The notes below the pieces were generated by a model. That model ran no database searches. It was given only the letters and a program-made list of their open reading frames with translations, and had not been told where the DNA came from. Source: Hungatella sp. UBA4396 (GTDB taxonomy: Bacteria > Bacillota > Clostridia > Lachnospirales > Lachnospiraceae). Taken from it: a DNA stretch of 47,271 nucleotides. This document shows positions 7,359 to 15,474 of the stretch, in pieces. Each line of letters opens with the position of its first letter. Position 1 is the stretch's first letter. The DNA lies in the NCBI GenBank assembly GCA_002389905.1, contig DGRE01000002.1, forward strand, positions 1-47,271, read 5' to 3'. The position numbers were made by a program, and so were the translations under genes.

Positions 7359-9278
7359 TTAAACGTCGAGATTCTGCACATATTTGGCATTTGCTTCGAT
7401 AAATTCACGTCTTGGCTCTACCTGGTCGCCCATAAGGGTGGTGAAGGTTAAGTCTACCTCAGCCTCTGAGGAGGTATCATCATTGATGCTGACACGAAGA
7501 AGAACTCTTCTTTCCGGATCCATGGTGGTTTCCCAAAGCTGCTCTGCATCCATCTCTCCCAGACCTTTATAACGCTGAATCTTATTGTTGTTATCCCGGC
7601 CGATCTCTTTCAGTATGGAATTTAACTCATCATCGCTGTAAGCATACCATACCCGTTTGCTCTTTTCCACCTTGTATAAAGGCGGCTGGGCCAGGTATAC
7701 ATATCCCTGGCGGATGAGTTCCGGCATAAATCGGTAAAGGAAGGTGAGAAGCAGGGTGCTGATGTGGGCTCCATCCACGTCGGCATCGGTCATAATGATG
7801 ATTTTATGGTAACGCAGCTTGCTGATATCAAAATCTTCATGAATTCCTGTTCCAAAGGCAGTGATCATGGCCCTGATCTCTGCGTTGGCGTAGATTTTGT
7901 CAAGCCTTGCTTTTTCCACGTTTAATATCTTTCCGCGGAGGGGAAGGATGGCCTGGGTATTTCTGGAACGGGCGGTCTTTGCGGAGCCTCCCGCACTGTC
8001 TCCCTCTACGATGTAAATTTCACAGTTTTCAGGATTCCTGTCGGAACAGTCTGCCAGCTTTCCGGGAAGGGTCATGTTTTCCAGAGCTGTCTTTCTTCTG
8101 GTTAAATCCCTGGCCTTTCTGGCCGCATCTCTTGCTCTCTGTGCCAGGATGGACTTATCGCAGATGGTTTTTGCAATACCGGGATTCTGTTCCAGATAAT
8201 AGGTGAACTGCTCTCTTAGCAGGTTATCTACCGCTCCTCTGGCCTCGCTGTTTCCCAGCTTCTGCTTGGTCTGGCCCTCAAACTGAGGCTCTTCAATTTT
8301 GACGCTGATAATGGCAGTTAATCCCTCCCGGATATCCTCACCGGATAAGTTGGTCTCACTTTCCTTTAACAGCTTATTTTTTCTGGCATAGTCGTTTAAG
8401 GTGGTGGTAAGGGCATTTTTAAAGCCTGCTAAATGGGTTCCGCCCTCCGGAGTATTGATGTTGTTGACAAAGCTGTAAATGTTTTCCGTATAGGAATCAT
8501 TGTGCTGCATGGCAATCTCAACAAAAACTCCATCCTTTGTTCCTTCGCAGTAAAATACCTGGTCATAAAGAAAGGTTTTACCCTTGTTTAGATAGGTGAC
8601 AAATTCCTTGATGCCGCCTTCGTAGTGAAATACGTGATTATGCTTTTCTTCTCTTTCATCCCGCAGGATGATTTTTAAGTTCTTGGTCAGAAAGGCTGTT
8701 TCCCTGAGGCGGACCTTTAAAAGGTTGTAATCAAAAACAGTTTCTTCAAAAATATCCTTATCAGGAAGAAATGTAACCGTAGTTCCATGTTCATCAGGAC
8801 CGCACTGGCCGATGACTTTTAGGGGGTATATGGTCTTTCCTCTTTCGTAGCGCTGCTTGTAAATGCTTCCATCCTGGCGGATTTCTACTTCCAGCCAGTG
8901 TGACAAAGCATTTACGACAGAAGCTCCTACGCCGTGAAGACCGCCGGAAACCTTATATCCGCCGCCGCCGAACTTTCCTCCGGCATGGAGGATGGTAAAA
9001 GCGACTTCTACCGCCGGAATTCCGGCTTTTTTCTGGATTCCCACGGGGATTCCACGTCCGTCATCTGAAACGGTTATGGAGTTGTCGGGATTGATGGTGA
9101 CCTCCACACATCCACAGTAGCCTGCCAGGGCCTCATCCACTGCATTGTCCACGATTTCATAGACCAGATGGTGAAGTCCTCTGCTGGAGGTACTGCCGAT
9201 ATACATACCAGGCCTCTTTCTTACTGCTTCAAGCCCCTCTAATATCTGGATCTGATCTGCTCCATATTCTTGACTCAT
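7359..9278 (-). CDS. gyrB: DNA gyrase subunit B
   Basis: A 639-aa ATPase subunit of gyrase. GHKL ATP-binding motifs are visible: EIVDNAVDEALAG, DDGRGIPVG and GLHGVGASVVNALS. The TOPRIM motifs are EGDSAGGSAK and MTDADVDGAHI. The C-terminal domain ends with the PLYKVEK and YKGLGEM segments. ATG at 9278 is preferred: AGGAAGG lies 12 nt upstream and MSQEYGADQI matches the usual family start. A GTG 12 codons upstream overlaps recF and lacks a ribosome site. The gene follows recF closely. Confidence 0.97.
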   Translation of the reverse strand: MSQEYGADQIQILEGLEAVRKRPGMYIGSTSSRGLHHLVYEIVDNAVDEALAGYCGCVEVTINPDNSITVSDDGRGIPVGIQKKAGIPAVEVAFTILHAGGKFGGGGYKVSGGLHGVGASVVNALSHWLEVEIRQDGSIYKQRYERGKTIYPLKVIGQCGPDEHGTTVTFLPDKDIFEETVFDYNLLKVRLRETAFLTKNLKIILRDEREEKHNHVFHYEGGIKEFVTYLNKGKTFLYDQVFYCEGTKDGVFVEIAMQHNDSYTENIYSFVNNINTPEGGTHLAGFKNALTTTLNDYARKNKLLKESETNLSGEDIREGLTAIISVKIEEPQFEGQTKQKLGNSEARGAVDNLLREQFTYYLEQNPGIAKTICDKSILAQRARDAARKARDLTRRKTALENMTLPGKLADCSDRNPENCEIYIVEGDSAGGSAKTARSRNTQAILPLRGKILNVEKARLDKIYANAEIRAMITAFGTGIHEDFDISKLRYHKIIIMTDADVDGAHISTLLLTFLYRFMPELIRQGYVYLAQPPLYKVEKSKRVWYAYSDDELNSILKEIGRDNNNKIQRYKGLGEMDAEQLWETTMDPERRVLLRVSINDDTSSEAEVDLTFTTLMGDQVEPRREFIEANAKYVQNLDV

Positions 9279-9303
9279 ATTTATACGCTTCCTTCCTGAA
9301 TCG

Positions 9304-10389
9304 TTAATTTTCACTGTTTACGGTACCGCTCATTACCCGGAATATCTTATCAATGGGAAAGCGGTTGCTGACAAAATCCTCAAGCCCTGTGCAGGTAATG
9401 ATGGTCTGCACATGATCAATCCCTGCCAGCAATTGGTTCTGTCTGCTGCTGTCAAGCTCTGACAGCACGTCATCCAGCAAAAGGATGGGATAATCATTTA
9501 CTTTTTTTTTCACCAGCTCTATTTCTGCAAGCTTTAAGGATAAGGCTGCCGTCCTTTGCTGTCCCTGGGAACCGAACCGCCGGATATCAATTCCATTGAC
9601 CAAAAAGCTTAAATCATCTCTGTGGGGGCCGGTGAGGGTAGTTTTCTGCCTCAAATCCTGCTGTCTGCTTCGTTTCAATGCTTCCTCAAAATCATCTGAC
9701 TCCACATCAGGTTCATAGAAAATGGTAAGGGATTCCTTTTCCCCGGAAATCTTCCAGTGGATGGCTTCAATGGTTTCCTTAAGCTGATCCACAAATTCTT
9801 TCCGGCAGCTGATGACTTCTTTTCCATACTGAACTAACTGCATATCCCATACATCCAGGGTTTCTTCATATTCCGGGCGGAATGCCAGATCCTTTAACAG
9901 CTTGTTTCGCTGGGTTACAATCCGGTTGTACTGGACTAAGGAATGAACATAAAGCTTATTTAACTGGCATAATTCCAAATCAACGAACCTGCGCCTTTCG
10001 GCAGGGCCGTTTTTTATGAGATTTAAGTCCTCCGGAGAGAAAAACACCACATTGACGATTCCAAACAGCTCGCTGGCCTTTTTGATGGGAACACCGTTGA
10101 CTGCCACGCCCTTTGCTTTGTTCTTTTTCAAGTGCATGTCAATCCGGTATGGAACGTCTCTTTTTCTGATGTTCAGCTTGATATGGGATTCATCTCTGTC
10201 AAACTGTATGATTTCCTTATCCTTGCTCCCTCGGTGGGATTTGGTGGTAGCACAGACATAAATTGCCTCCAAGACATTTGTTTTCCCCTGGGCATTGTCC
10301 CCATAGAGTATATTAGTTCCCTGACTAAAATCCATATGTAATTCGTCATAGTTGCGGTAATTTTTTAGCTCTATAGATTCAATCATCAT
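9304..10389 (-). CDS. recF: DNA replication and repair protein RecF
   Basis: A 361-aa SMC-like ATPase that loads RecA at single-strand gaps. Walker A is GDNAQGKT (residues 30-37), the signature motif is FGSQGQQRTAALSLKLAE, and Walker B is PILLLDDVLSELD followed by the D-loop. Length is normal for the family. Two adjacent ATG codons (10389 and 10386) are both possible starts. It sits between yaaA and gyrB in the conserved dnaA-dnaN-yaaA-recF-gyrB order and is probably co-transcribed. Confidence 0.97.
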   Translation of the reverse strand: MMIESIELKNYRNYDELHMDFSQGTNILYGDNAQGKTNVLEAIYVCATTKSHRGSKDKEIIQFDRDESHIKLNIRKRDVPYRIDMHLKKNKAKGVAVNGVPIKKASELFGIVNVVFFSPEDLNLIKNGPAERRRFVDLELCQLNKLYVHSLVQYNRIVTQRNKLLKDLAFRPEYEETLDVWDMQLVQYGKEVISCRKEFVDQLKETIEAIHWKISGEKESLTIFYEPDVESDDFEEALKRSRQQDLRQKTTLTGPHRDDLSFLVNGIDIRRFGSQGQQRTAALSLKLAEIELVKKKVNDYPILLLDDVLSELDSSRQNQLLAGIDHVQTIITCTGLEDFVSNRFPIDKIFRVMSGTVNSEN

Positions 10390-10422
10390 GGAGTTTTATT
10401 TCCCCTTAATTTGCCCATTTTT

Positions 10423-10659
10423 TCAGGGCATAGTGGTATGCCCGTCAGGGTGCGCCTCGATTTTAATGGTATTGCCCTCAAAGGTGACTATGTCCCCGTC
10501 TCTTAATTTCTTTCCCCTCTGGTATTCTGTCTGGCCGTTGACTGATACTTTGCCATCCTCAATCACATATTTGGCGTCAACGCCGGAACCAACCAGGCCG
10601 GCGGCTTTTAACGCCTGGCCCAACTTGATGTATTCATCTCTTAATTTTATGGTTTCCAT
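10423..10659 (-). CDS. yaaA: S4-domain RNA-binding protein YaaA
   Basis: A 78-aa protein made almost entirely of an S4 RNA-binding domain (IKLRDEYIKLGQALKAAGLV, then VSVNGQTEYQRGKKLRDGD). It belongs to the YaaA/RlbA group found between dnaN and recF in Firmicutes. The ATG at 10659 fits the family N-terminus METIKL, with GAGG 4 nt upstream. An in-frame GTG six codons earlier runs almost into the dnaN stop. Function is linked to ribosome maturation in B. subtilis but is not established here. Confidence 0.88.
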   Translation of the reverse strand: METIKLRDEYIKLGQALKAAGLVGSGVDAKYVIEDGKVSVNGQTEYQRGKKLRDGDIVTFEGNTIKIEAHPDGHTTMP

Positions 10660-10679
10660 TGTTCCTCTTCTCTGCACCT

Positions 10680-11801
10680 TTAAACGGATGCCGCATTAAA
10701 ATTAACAGGAAGAATCAGGTAAATGTATTTTCCTTCTTCATCCCGGATAAAGCAGGGGGTTTTTGCATTGAGCATATAAAGAGCCACTTCTTCATCGTCA
10801 ATAATTCTCAGGGCATCAATCAGGAACTTGGGATTAAATCCGATCATAATGTTATTTCCTGTTTTGTGAATAGACATCTCCGCATTCATGGAACCAAAGC
10901 TGGAATTGATCTTTAGCTGCATCTCCTGATCTTCTACATTGATGATAAGAGGCTTTTTGTCATTTTCCCTCACCAGGATGGTTGCCCTGTCCAGACAGCT
11001 TAAAAGCTCTTTCCGGTTTACCACGATCTTTGTTTCGTAGTCACTGGAAAGCATCTGGTCAATTCGGAAGTAATCTCCTTCAATAAGGCGTGACACCACA
11101 ATGGTGTCTTCAAACTCAAATAAAATATGGTTGGGGCTGAAGAAAATCAGTACTTCTTTTTCATTGTCCCCATCCAGAATTTTACTGATTTCGTTTAGAG
11201 TCTTGCCAGGAACAATGACTTTTATATCATGATACGTATCTTTTAATTCAATATTCCGGATGGAAATGCGGTGACCATCCAGAGAAACCACCTTTAACTG
11301 GTTTCCGGTTACCTGAAAAAGCTCTCCGGTCATCATCTTATTGCTGTCATTGGGAGCAATGGAAAAGATAGTCTGGCGGATGATTTCTTTTAAGGAAAAC
11401 TGAGACAGACAGATATAGTTGTCCCGTTCAATGTAGGGGAGGTATGCGAATTCTTCTCCATCCCGTCCCTGAATATCAAATACGGATTTCTCACAGGAAA
11501 TAGTTGTGGTGAACTTTTCATCGCTTTCAATGGTAATAAGGGAATCTCCTGCAGAGGAGAGCTTTCTGACGATCTCAGAAAAAAGCTTGGCCTCAAGGGC
11601 AATTTTTCCCCGTTCCAGGATGGTTCCTTCCACCTTGGTTTCAATGCCTAATTCCATGTCATTGGCAGTCAGTTTGATTTCTGATCCGCTGGCATCGATA
11701 AAGATGCATTCGAGGATGGTCATGGTGGTCTTATTGGAAACCGCTTTTAATACAATATTAATGCCGTTTAAAAGGGCATCCTGCTGGAATGTCAGTTTCA
11801 T
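10680..11801 (-). CDS. dnaN: DNA polymerase III beta subunit (sliding clamp)
   Basis: A 373-aa processivity clamp with three repeated beta-clamp domains (about 1-125, 130-245, 250-373). Recognisable segments include the N-terminal MKLTFQQDALLNGINIVLKAV, SLDGHRISIRN in domain 2 and the C-terminal YLILPVNF. It is the second gene of the origin cluster. The 258-bp gap upstream holds the unwinding part of oriC. Its C-terminus nearly abuts yaaA. Confidence 0.97.
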   Translation of the reverse strand: MKLTFQQDALLNGINIVLKAVSNKTTMTILECIFIDASGSEIKLTANDMELGIETKVEGTILERGKIALEAKLFSEIVRKLSSAGDSLITIESDEKFTTTISCEKSVFDIQGRDGEEFAYLPYIERDNYICLSQFSLKEIIRQTIFSIAPNDSNKMMTGELFQVTGNQLKVVSLDGHRISIRNIELKDTYHDIKVIVPGKTLNEISKILDGDNEKEVLIFFSPNHILFEFEDTIVVSRLIEGDYFRIDQMLSSDYETKIVVNRKELLSCLDRATILVRENDKKPLIINVEDQEMQLKINSSFGSMNAEMSIHKTGNNIMIGFNPKFLIDALRIIDDEEVALYMLNAKTPCFIRDEEGKYIYLILPVNFNAASV

Positions 11802-11821
11802 GATTGTTGATAACTCCTTTG

Positions 11822-11866
11822 CTTTGAAAATGGCAATAAATATATGGATGATATAGTTAAATTCCG
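11822..11866. other. AT-rich candidate DNA unwinding element of oriC
   Basis: An A/T-rich stretch next to the DnaA-trio on the side away from the DnaA boxes. This matches the order boxes, GC-rich, trio, unwinding element known for the B. subtilis basal unwinding system. Position is inferred from composition and order only. Confidence 0.55.
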
Positions 11867-11869
11867 TCG

Positions 11870-11881
11870 TATTAGTAGTAG
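11870..11881 (-). other. DnaA-trio element of oriC
   Basis: Read in the dnaA direction this is CTACTACTAATA, repeated trinucleotides of the DnaA-trio type. It is directly preceded by the GC-rich CCCACAGCCC and followed by AT-rich DNA. DnaA boxes lie 70-165 bp upstream in the dnaA direction. Confidence 0.7.
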
Positions 11882-11948
11882 GGGCTGTGGGTTTGTGTAA
11901 AAGCCCTGATAACCTTTGTAAAGGGTGGTTTTTCTCTGTTCATAAGGA

Positions 11949-12072
11949 TGTGAATAACGTCCACAAAAGTCCCTTTAAACTGAGAGGTTATCCACAAGCA
12001 GATGAGAACTCATTCTTAACCCTTTTTTATCCACAGGAAATTAACATCTCATACACAGGTTATTGTGGATTA
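11949..12072. other. oriC: oriC DnaA-box cluster between dnaA and dnaN
   Basis: Two perfect boxes TTATCCACA occur at 11988-11996 and 12027-12035. One-mismatch boxes are at 11949-11957 (TGTGAATAA) and 12064-12072 (TGTGGATTA, inside the dnaA 3' end). With the cluster upstream of dnaA this gives a bipartite origin. The switch in gene strand bias at this point agrees. Confidence 0.88.
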
Positions 12073-13436
12073 ATCTTCTTCTTTAAGATATCTAAGGTAT
12101 TGCTTAAGGTATCATTTTTATTGATCTCTGCTGTGATCTTTTCTATTCCATGGATAATGGTGGTATGATCCCTTCCTCCCAGGTATTTTCCTATCATCTG
12201 TAAGGGGGTTCCCACCATTTCCCGGCAGAGATACATGACGATCTGGCGGGGATAGACGATTTCTTTGTTCCGCTTCTGGGAAGAAATATCAAGGGGAGTG
12301 ATGCCGTAATGGTCAGCAACCACCTGGATGACTAATTCAGGAGTAACCTCCCGTTTATCGTTAGGAGAAATGATGTCCTTTAGAGCTTCCTCTGCCAGTT
12401 CTACGGTGATATCCTTATTATCAAGGCGGGATAGGGCTACGATTTTTGTTAAGGCTCCCTCCAGTTCCCGAATGTTGGATTTGATGTTGGTGGCTATGTA
12501 TTTGATCACTTCGTTGTCAATATTATAGCCTTCCATCTCTTCTTTTTTGCGCAGGATGGCCATCCTGGTCTCGTAATCCGGAGACTGGATGTCCACAGTT
12601 AAGCCCCATTCAAACCGGGAACGAAGACGTTCCTCCAGGGTTTCAATGTCCTTTGGAGGTTTATCTGAGGAGATAATGATCTGCTTTTTGGCTTCGTAGA
12701 GGGTGTTGAAGGTGTGGAAGAATTCCTCCTGGGTACTTTCTTTTCCTATGATGAACTGGATATCATCGATAAGCAGGACGTCGTTATTGCGGTATTTTTC
12801 CCGAAATTCTGTGGGGGAAAAGTTGTTTTTATTTCGGATGGCATCGATCAGCTCGTTGGTGAACTTTTCACTGGTCACGTACAGTACCTTTGCTGACGGA
12901 TTGTTTTTTAATATGAAATGACCGATGGAATGCATTAAGTGGGTCTTCCCCAATCCAACGCCTCCGTAAATGAAAAGAGGATTATAGATTTCACCGGGAG
13001 ATTCTGCTACAGCCAAGGAAGCCGCGTGAGCCAAATTGTTGTTGGCACCCACTACAAAGGTGTCAAAAATATACTTCGGGTTTAAGTTAGCTGTCTGTAT
13101 GGCTGACTGGCTGACAGAGCCTGCCGTGTTTGTAATAAGAGTGTTGCCTGCAGGAGCCAGGGCTTTCTCTTTTTGAATCTGATTTTCCACTACAAAATCA
13201 ATGGTGCTTTCAAAACCGGTTACTTCTTCAATGGTGATCTTCAGAAGAAATCCGTATTTTTTGCGGATGTATCCTAAGAATTCCACATCCGGAACTGTGA
13301 CGATCACTTTTTCGCCGCTGACGGCATGAACTTTTAAGGGGAGAAGCCAGGTTTTGAAAGAAACATCAGTGATATCGTGTTCTTCTTTTAAATTCAATAA
13401 GATTTCGTCCCATTTTTCTTTTAACTTTTCTAACAT
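12060..13436 (-). CDS. dnaA: Chromosomal replication initiator protein DnaA
   Basis: A 458-aa AAA+ initiator. Domain I is residues 1-85 (WDEILLNLKEEHDITDVSFKTW), a short linker follows, and domain III carries Walker A GGVGLGKT (158-165) and Walker B LLIDDIQF (221-228). Domain IV carries the DnaA-box signature GGRDHTTIIHGI near 425-437. DnaA boxes flank the gene on both sides, fitting autoregulation as well as origin function. The promoter reads TTGAAA, 17 nt, TAGAAT. Confidence 0.98.
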   Translation of the reverse strand: MLEKLKEKWDEILLNLKEEHDITDVSFKTWLLPLKVHAVSGEKVIVTVPDVEFLGYIRKKYGFLLKITIEEVTGFESTIDFVVENQIQKEKALAPAGNTLITNTAGSVSQSAIQTANLNPKYIFDTFVVGANNNLAHAASLAVAESPGEIYNPLFIYGGVGLGKTHLMHSIGHFILKNNPSAKVLYVTSEKFTNELIDAIRNKNNFSPTEFREKYRNNDVLLIDDIQFIIGKESTQEEFFHTFNTLYEAKKQIIISSDKPPKDIETLEERLRSRFEWGLTVDIQSPDYETRMAILRKKEEMEGYNIDNEVIKYIATNIKSNIRELEGALTKIVALSRLDNKDITVELAEEALKDIISPNDKREVTPELVIQVVADHYGITPLDISSQKRNKEIVYPRQIVMYLCREMVGTPLQMIGKYLGGRDHTTIIHGIEKITAEINKNDTLSNTLDILKKKINPQ

Positions 13437-13493
13437 TGTAAGTCTCCTACATCATAAAAATGCAAATGTGCGCATTAGCCCAATCTACAGTTC

Positions 13494-13522
13494 ATTCTAT
13501 ACTATTTTAAGATAATTTTCAA
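13494..13522 (-). promoter_or_regulatory. dnaA promoter
   Basis: Minus strand: TTGAAA (13517-13522), 17-nt spacer, TAGAAT (13494-13499). A perfect DnaA box lies about 18 bp upstream of the -35, consistent with autorepression. Confidence 0.65.
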
Positions 13523-13539
13523 TGAGATTAGTAAAAAAT

Positions 13540-13753
13540 TGTGGATAAGTGTGTGAAAACCATGTTTATACTATGTGAGCGGCCTGTTGATAACCATCCT
13601 GAGAGATATTTTTCCACAAAAATGGGGGTTTTGGAAAGTTACTTTATTCACATTCTGGAAATATTGGATTTATCTGGGGATGAAGGACATGCCTGTGAAC
13701 AAGTAAAGGGTTATCAAGATAATATCCAGAGAGTTTTCCACAAGTTATCCCCA
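13540..13753. other. oriC: oriC DnaA-box cluster upstream of dnaA
   Basis: A perfect box TGTGGATAA lies at 13540-13548. Near-matches are TTATTCACA (13644-13652), TGTGAACAA (13694-13702), TTTTCCACA (13610-13618 and 13735-13743) and TTATCCCCA (13745-13753). There is no gene in the 500 bp between dnaA and the next CDS. This is the upstream half of the bipartite origin. Confidence 0.82.
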
Positions 13754-13790
13754 TTTTGTTGATAACTTTATGTAAATCAACAAAACCCGG

Positions 13791-13833
13791 CACCCTCAGG
13801 AGGTCTTTCTTTACCCATATGGCAAATTCACCC
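13791..13833 (-). repeat. Dispersed double-hairpin repeat, copy 2 (inverted)
   Basis: On the minus strand: GGTGAATTTGCC, ATAT, GGGTAAAGA, then ACCTCCTGAGGGTG. It is the only copy in reverse orientation and lies between the oriC box cluster and the ECF transporter promoter. Confidence 0.55.
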
Positions 13834-13850
13834 TGGTACGTTGAACTTTC

Positions 13851-13880
13851 TTGACCTGGATTACTTTTTTCATGTATAAT
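13851..13880 (+). promoter_or_regulatory. Promoter of the ECF S-component gene
   Basis: TTGACC (13851-13856), 18-nt spacer, TATAAT (13875-13880), about 57 bp before the ATG, which has an AGGAGG site. Confidence 0.75.
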
Positions 13881-13937
13881 GCAGGTGTAACTAACTGCAT
13901 TGTATCTTTTTAAAGAACAGTAGCACAGGAGGTAAAT

Positions 13938-14558
13938 ATGAATATTTTAAACAAAACCCGCAGCATGGTACTGGCGGCTGTATTCGCTGCCATTATCGTC
14001 ATTCTGGCGTTGACGCCCTTTGGACTTATTCCTTTGGGATTTATGAACGCCACCATCATCCACGTTCCGGTCATAATTGGAGCCATTGTTCTTGGACCAA
14101 AATATGGCGGATTTTTAGGAGGGATATTTGGTTTGGCCAGCTTATGGAAAAACACTTATATGCCTAATCCTACGTCTTTTGTGTTTTCTCCTTTTATAAA
14201 GGTGGGAGAATACGGAGGAAACTTTGGGAGCCTTGTGATCTGTATGGTTCCCAGAATTTTAATCGGAATTGTGGCTTATTATGTATTCCGGGGAGTTTTA
14301 AAGATCTGGAAAGGAAAGAGTAAGGCTGCCCTGGCAGCGGCGGGAGCGGCAGGAGCATTAACCAATACTTTATTGGTAATGAATCTGATTTACTTATTTT
14401 TTGGAAAAGAGTACGGGATGGCTGCAAAGGGACTGACAGATGGTGTTTACGGAGTAATCATAGGAATTATCTTTGTCCAGGGAGTTCCTGAGGCAATTGT
14501 TTCCGCAATTCTTACGACTGCTATTACACAGGCTCTTTTTAAGGTTATGAAAGCATGA
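13938..14558 (+). CDS. ECF transporter substrate-binding (S) component
   Basis: A 206-aa, very hydrophobic protein with about six membrane segments (VLAAVFAAIIVILALTPFGL; IHVPVIIGAIVLGPKYGGFLGG; ALAAAGAAGALTNTLLVMNLIY; IIGIIFVQGVPEAIVSAIL). It fits the S components that deliver vitamins or other micronutrients to a shared energy-coupling module. HVPVIIGAIVLGPKYG and the G-rich GGFLGGIFGLASL are typical of the ECF_trnsprt family. No EcfA/EcfT genes are nearby, so it would be group II. The substrate cannot be assigned; a folate- or pantothenate-type vitamin is only a guess. It interrupts the usual dnaA-rpmH adjacency. Confidence 0.82.
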   Translation: MNILNKTRSMVLAAVFAAIIVILALTPFGLIPLGFMNATIIHVPVIIGAIVLGPKYGGFLGGIFGLASLWKNTYMPNPTSFVFSPFIKVGEYGGNFGSLVICMVPRILIGIVAYYVFRGVLKIWKGKSKAALAAAGAAGALTNTLLVMNLIYLFFGKEYGMAAKGLTDGVYGVIIGIIFVQGVPEAIVSAILTTAITQALFKVMKA

Positions 14559-14575
14559 GAAAAATAATTTTTCCC

Positions 14576-14604
14576 TTGACGAACCAACTTTTGTTCTATA
14601 TAAT
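14576..14604 (+). promoter_or_regulatory. rpmH operon promoter
   Basis: TTGACG (14576-14581), 17-nt spacer, TATAAT (14599-14604), about 90 bp before rpmH. Confidence 0.8.
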
Positions 14605-14694
14605 TGAAACGATGTTTAATTAAAAAAGTCTCAATGTGTTTCATCATATTGCCTATGATAAAGCGATTGTAATAAGAGGAGGTGTCCGTAGATT

Positions 14695-14829
14695 ATGAAA
14701 ATGACGTTTCAGCCAAAAAAGAGACAGAGATCTAAAGTTCATGGTTTTAGAGCCAGAATGAGCACTCCAGGCGGCAGAAAAGTTTTAGCTGCCAGAAGAG
14801 CAAAAGGAAGAGCAAAATTATCAGCTTAA
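14695..14829 (+). CDS. rpmH: 50S ribosomal protein L34
   Basis: A 44-aa basic protein: KMTFQPKKRQRSKVHGF, then RARMSTPGGRKVLAARRAKG and a lysine-rich end. It matches L34 over its whole length. AGAGGAGG precedes the ATG. It is the first gene of the conserved rpmH-rnpA-yidD-yidC-jag-mnmE-mnmG-rsmG run and has its own promoter. Confidence 0.98.
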   Translation: MKMTFQPKKRQRSKVHGFRARMSTPGGRKVLAARRAKGRAKLSA

Positions 14830-14835
14830 TGGACC

Positions 14836-14866
14836 AGGCCGCAAGTAATTGTGGCCTTTTCTTTTC
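14836..14866 (+). terminator. Hairpin with T tract between rpmH and rnpA
   Basis: AGGCCGCAA (14836-14844) pairs with TTGTGGCCT (14849-14857) over 9 bp with one G-T, a GTAA loop and then TTTTCTTTT. It looks like a partial terminator that would lower rnpA transcription relative to the abundant L34. Confidence 0.7.
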
Positions 14867-14887
14867 CCAAATAAAGGAAAGAAATTC

Positions 14888-15235
14888 ATGAAACATTTTA
14901 ATTCAATTAAGAAAAACAGAGATTTTCAGGCGGTTTATGAAAATGGAAAATCTCTTGCCAACAAGCTGCTTGTCATGTATGTAAAGAGGACGGACAGGCC
15001 CGAAACCAGAATCGGCATATCCGTCAGCAAAAAAGTGGGAAACAGCGTGGTAAGGCATCACATAACCAGATTAATCAGAGAGAGTTTCAGGCTTCATGTG
15101 AATCAGGTAGAGACGGGATTAGACATTGTGGTCGTTGTGAGACCGGCGGCCAAAGAAGAAAATTACGAAAAAATTGAAAGTGCATATCTGCACTTGTGCG
15201 GACTTCATAACATTTTAAAAGAAGAATCGAAGTGA
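14888..15235 (+). CDS. rnpA: Ribonuclease P protein component
   Basis: A 115-aa basic protein that assists RNase P RNA in 5' maturation of tRNAs. The family pattern MKHFNSIKKNRDFQAVYENGK, RIGISVSKKVGNSVVRH and TRLIRESFR is seen. The usual RNR motif (RNRxKR) is altered here: RHHITR follows the valines. ATG at 14888 is preferred, with AAAGGA 9 nt upstream. It lies after the rpmH hairpin and just before yidD. Confidence 0.95.
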   Translation: MKHFNSIKKNRDFQAVYENGKSLANKLLVMYVKRTDRPETRIGISVSKKVGNSVVRHHITRLIRESFRLHVNQVETGLDIVVVVRPAAKEENYEKIESAYLHLCGLHNILKEESK

Positions 15236-15239
15236 TCTT

Positions 15240-15455
15240 ATGGTAAAAAATATCATGATTTTGTTGATCAGGGGATACCAGAAATATTTGTCTCCTCTGA
15301 AAATAAGAACTCACTGCATTTACACGCCTACGTGTTCTCAATACGCCATTGAAGCACTGAAAAAGTACGGCGTGGTGAAAGGTACATTTTTGGCTTGCAA
15401 GAGAATACTTCGGTGTAATCCTTTTGCAAAAGGCGGTTATGATCCAGTTCCGTAA
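15240..15455 (+). CDS. yidD: Membrane protein insertion efficiency factor YidD
   Basis: A 71-aa protein with the complete YidD pattern: LLIRGYQKYLSPL, CIYTPTCSQYAIEALKKYG, CKRILRCNPFAKGGYDPVP. Three conserved cysteines and the GYDPVP end are present. It is membrane-associated through its amphipathic N-terminus and assists YidC. It starts 4 bp after rnpA and lies 19 bp before yidC, so it is co-transcribed. Confidence 0.95.
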   Translation: MVKNIMILLIRGYQKYLSPLKIRTHCIYTPTCSQYAIEALKKYGVVKGTFLACKRILRCNPFAKGGYDPVP

Positions 15456-15474
15456 GAGATGAGGAGGTAGTTCA

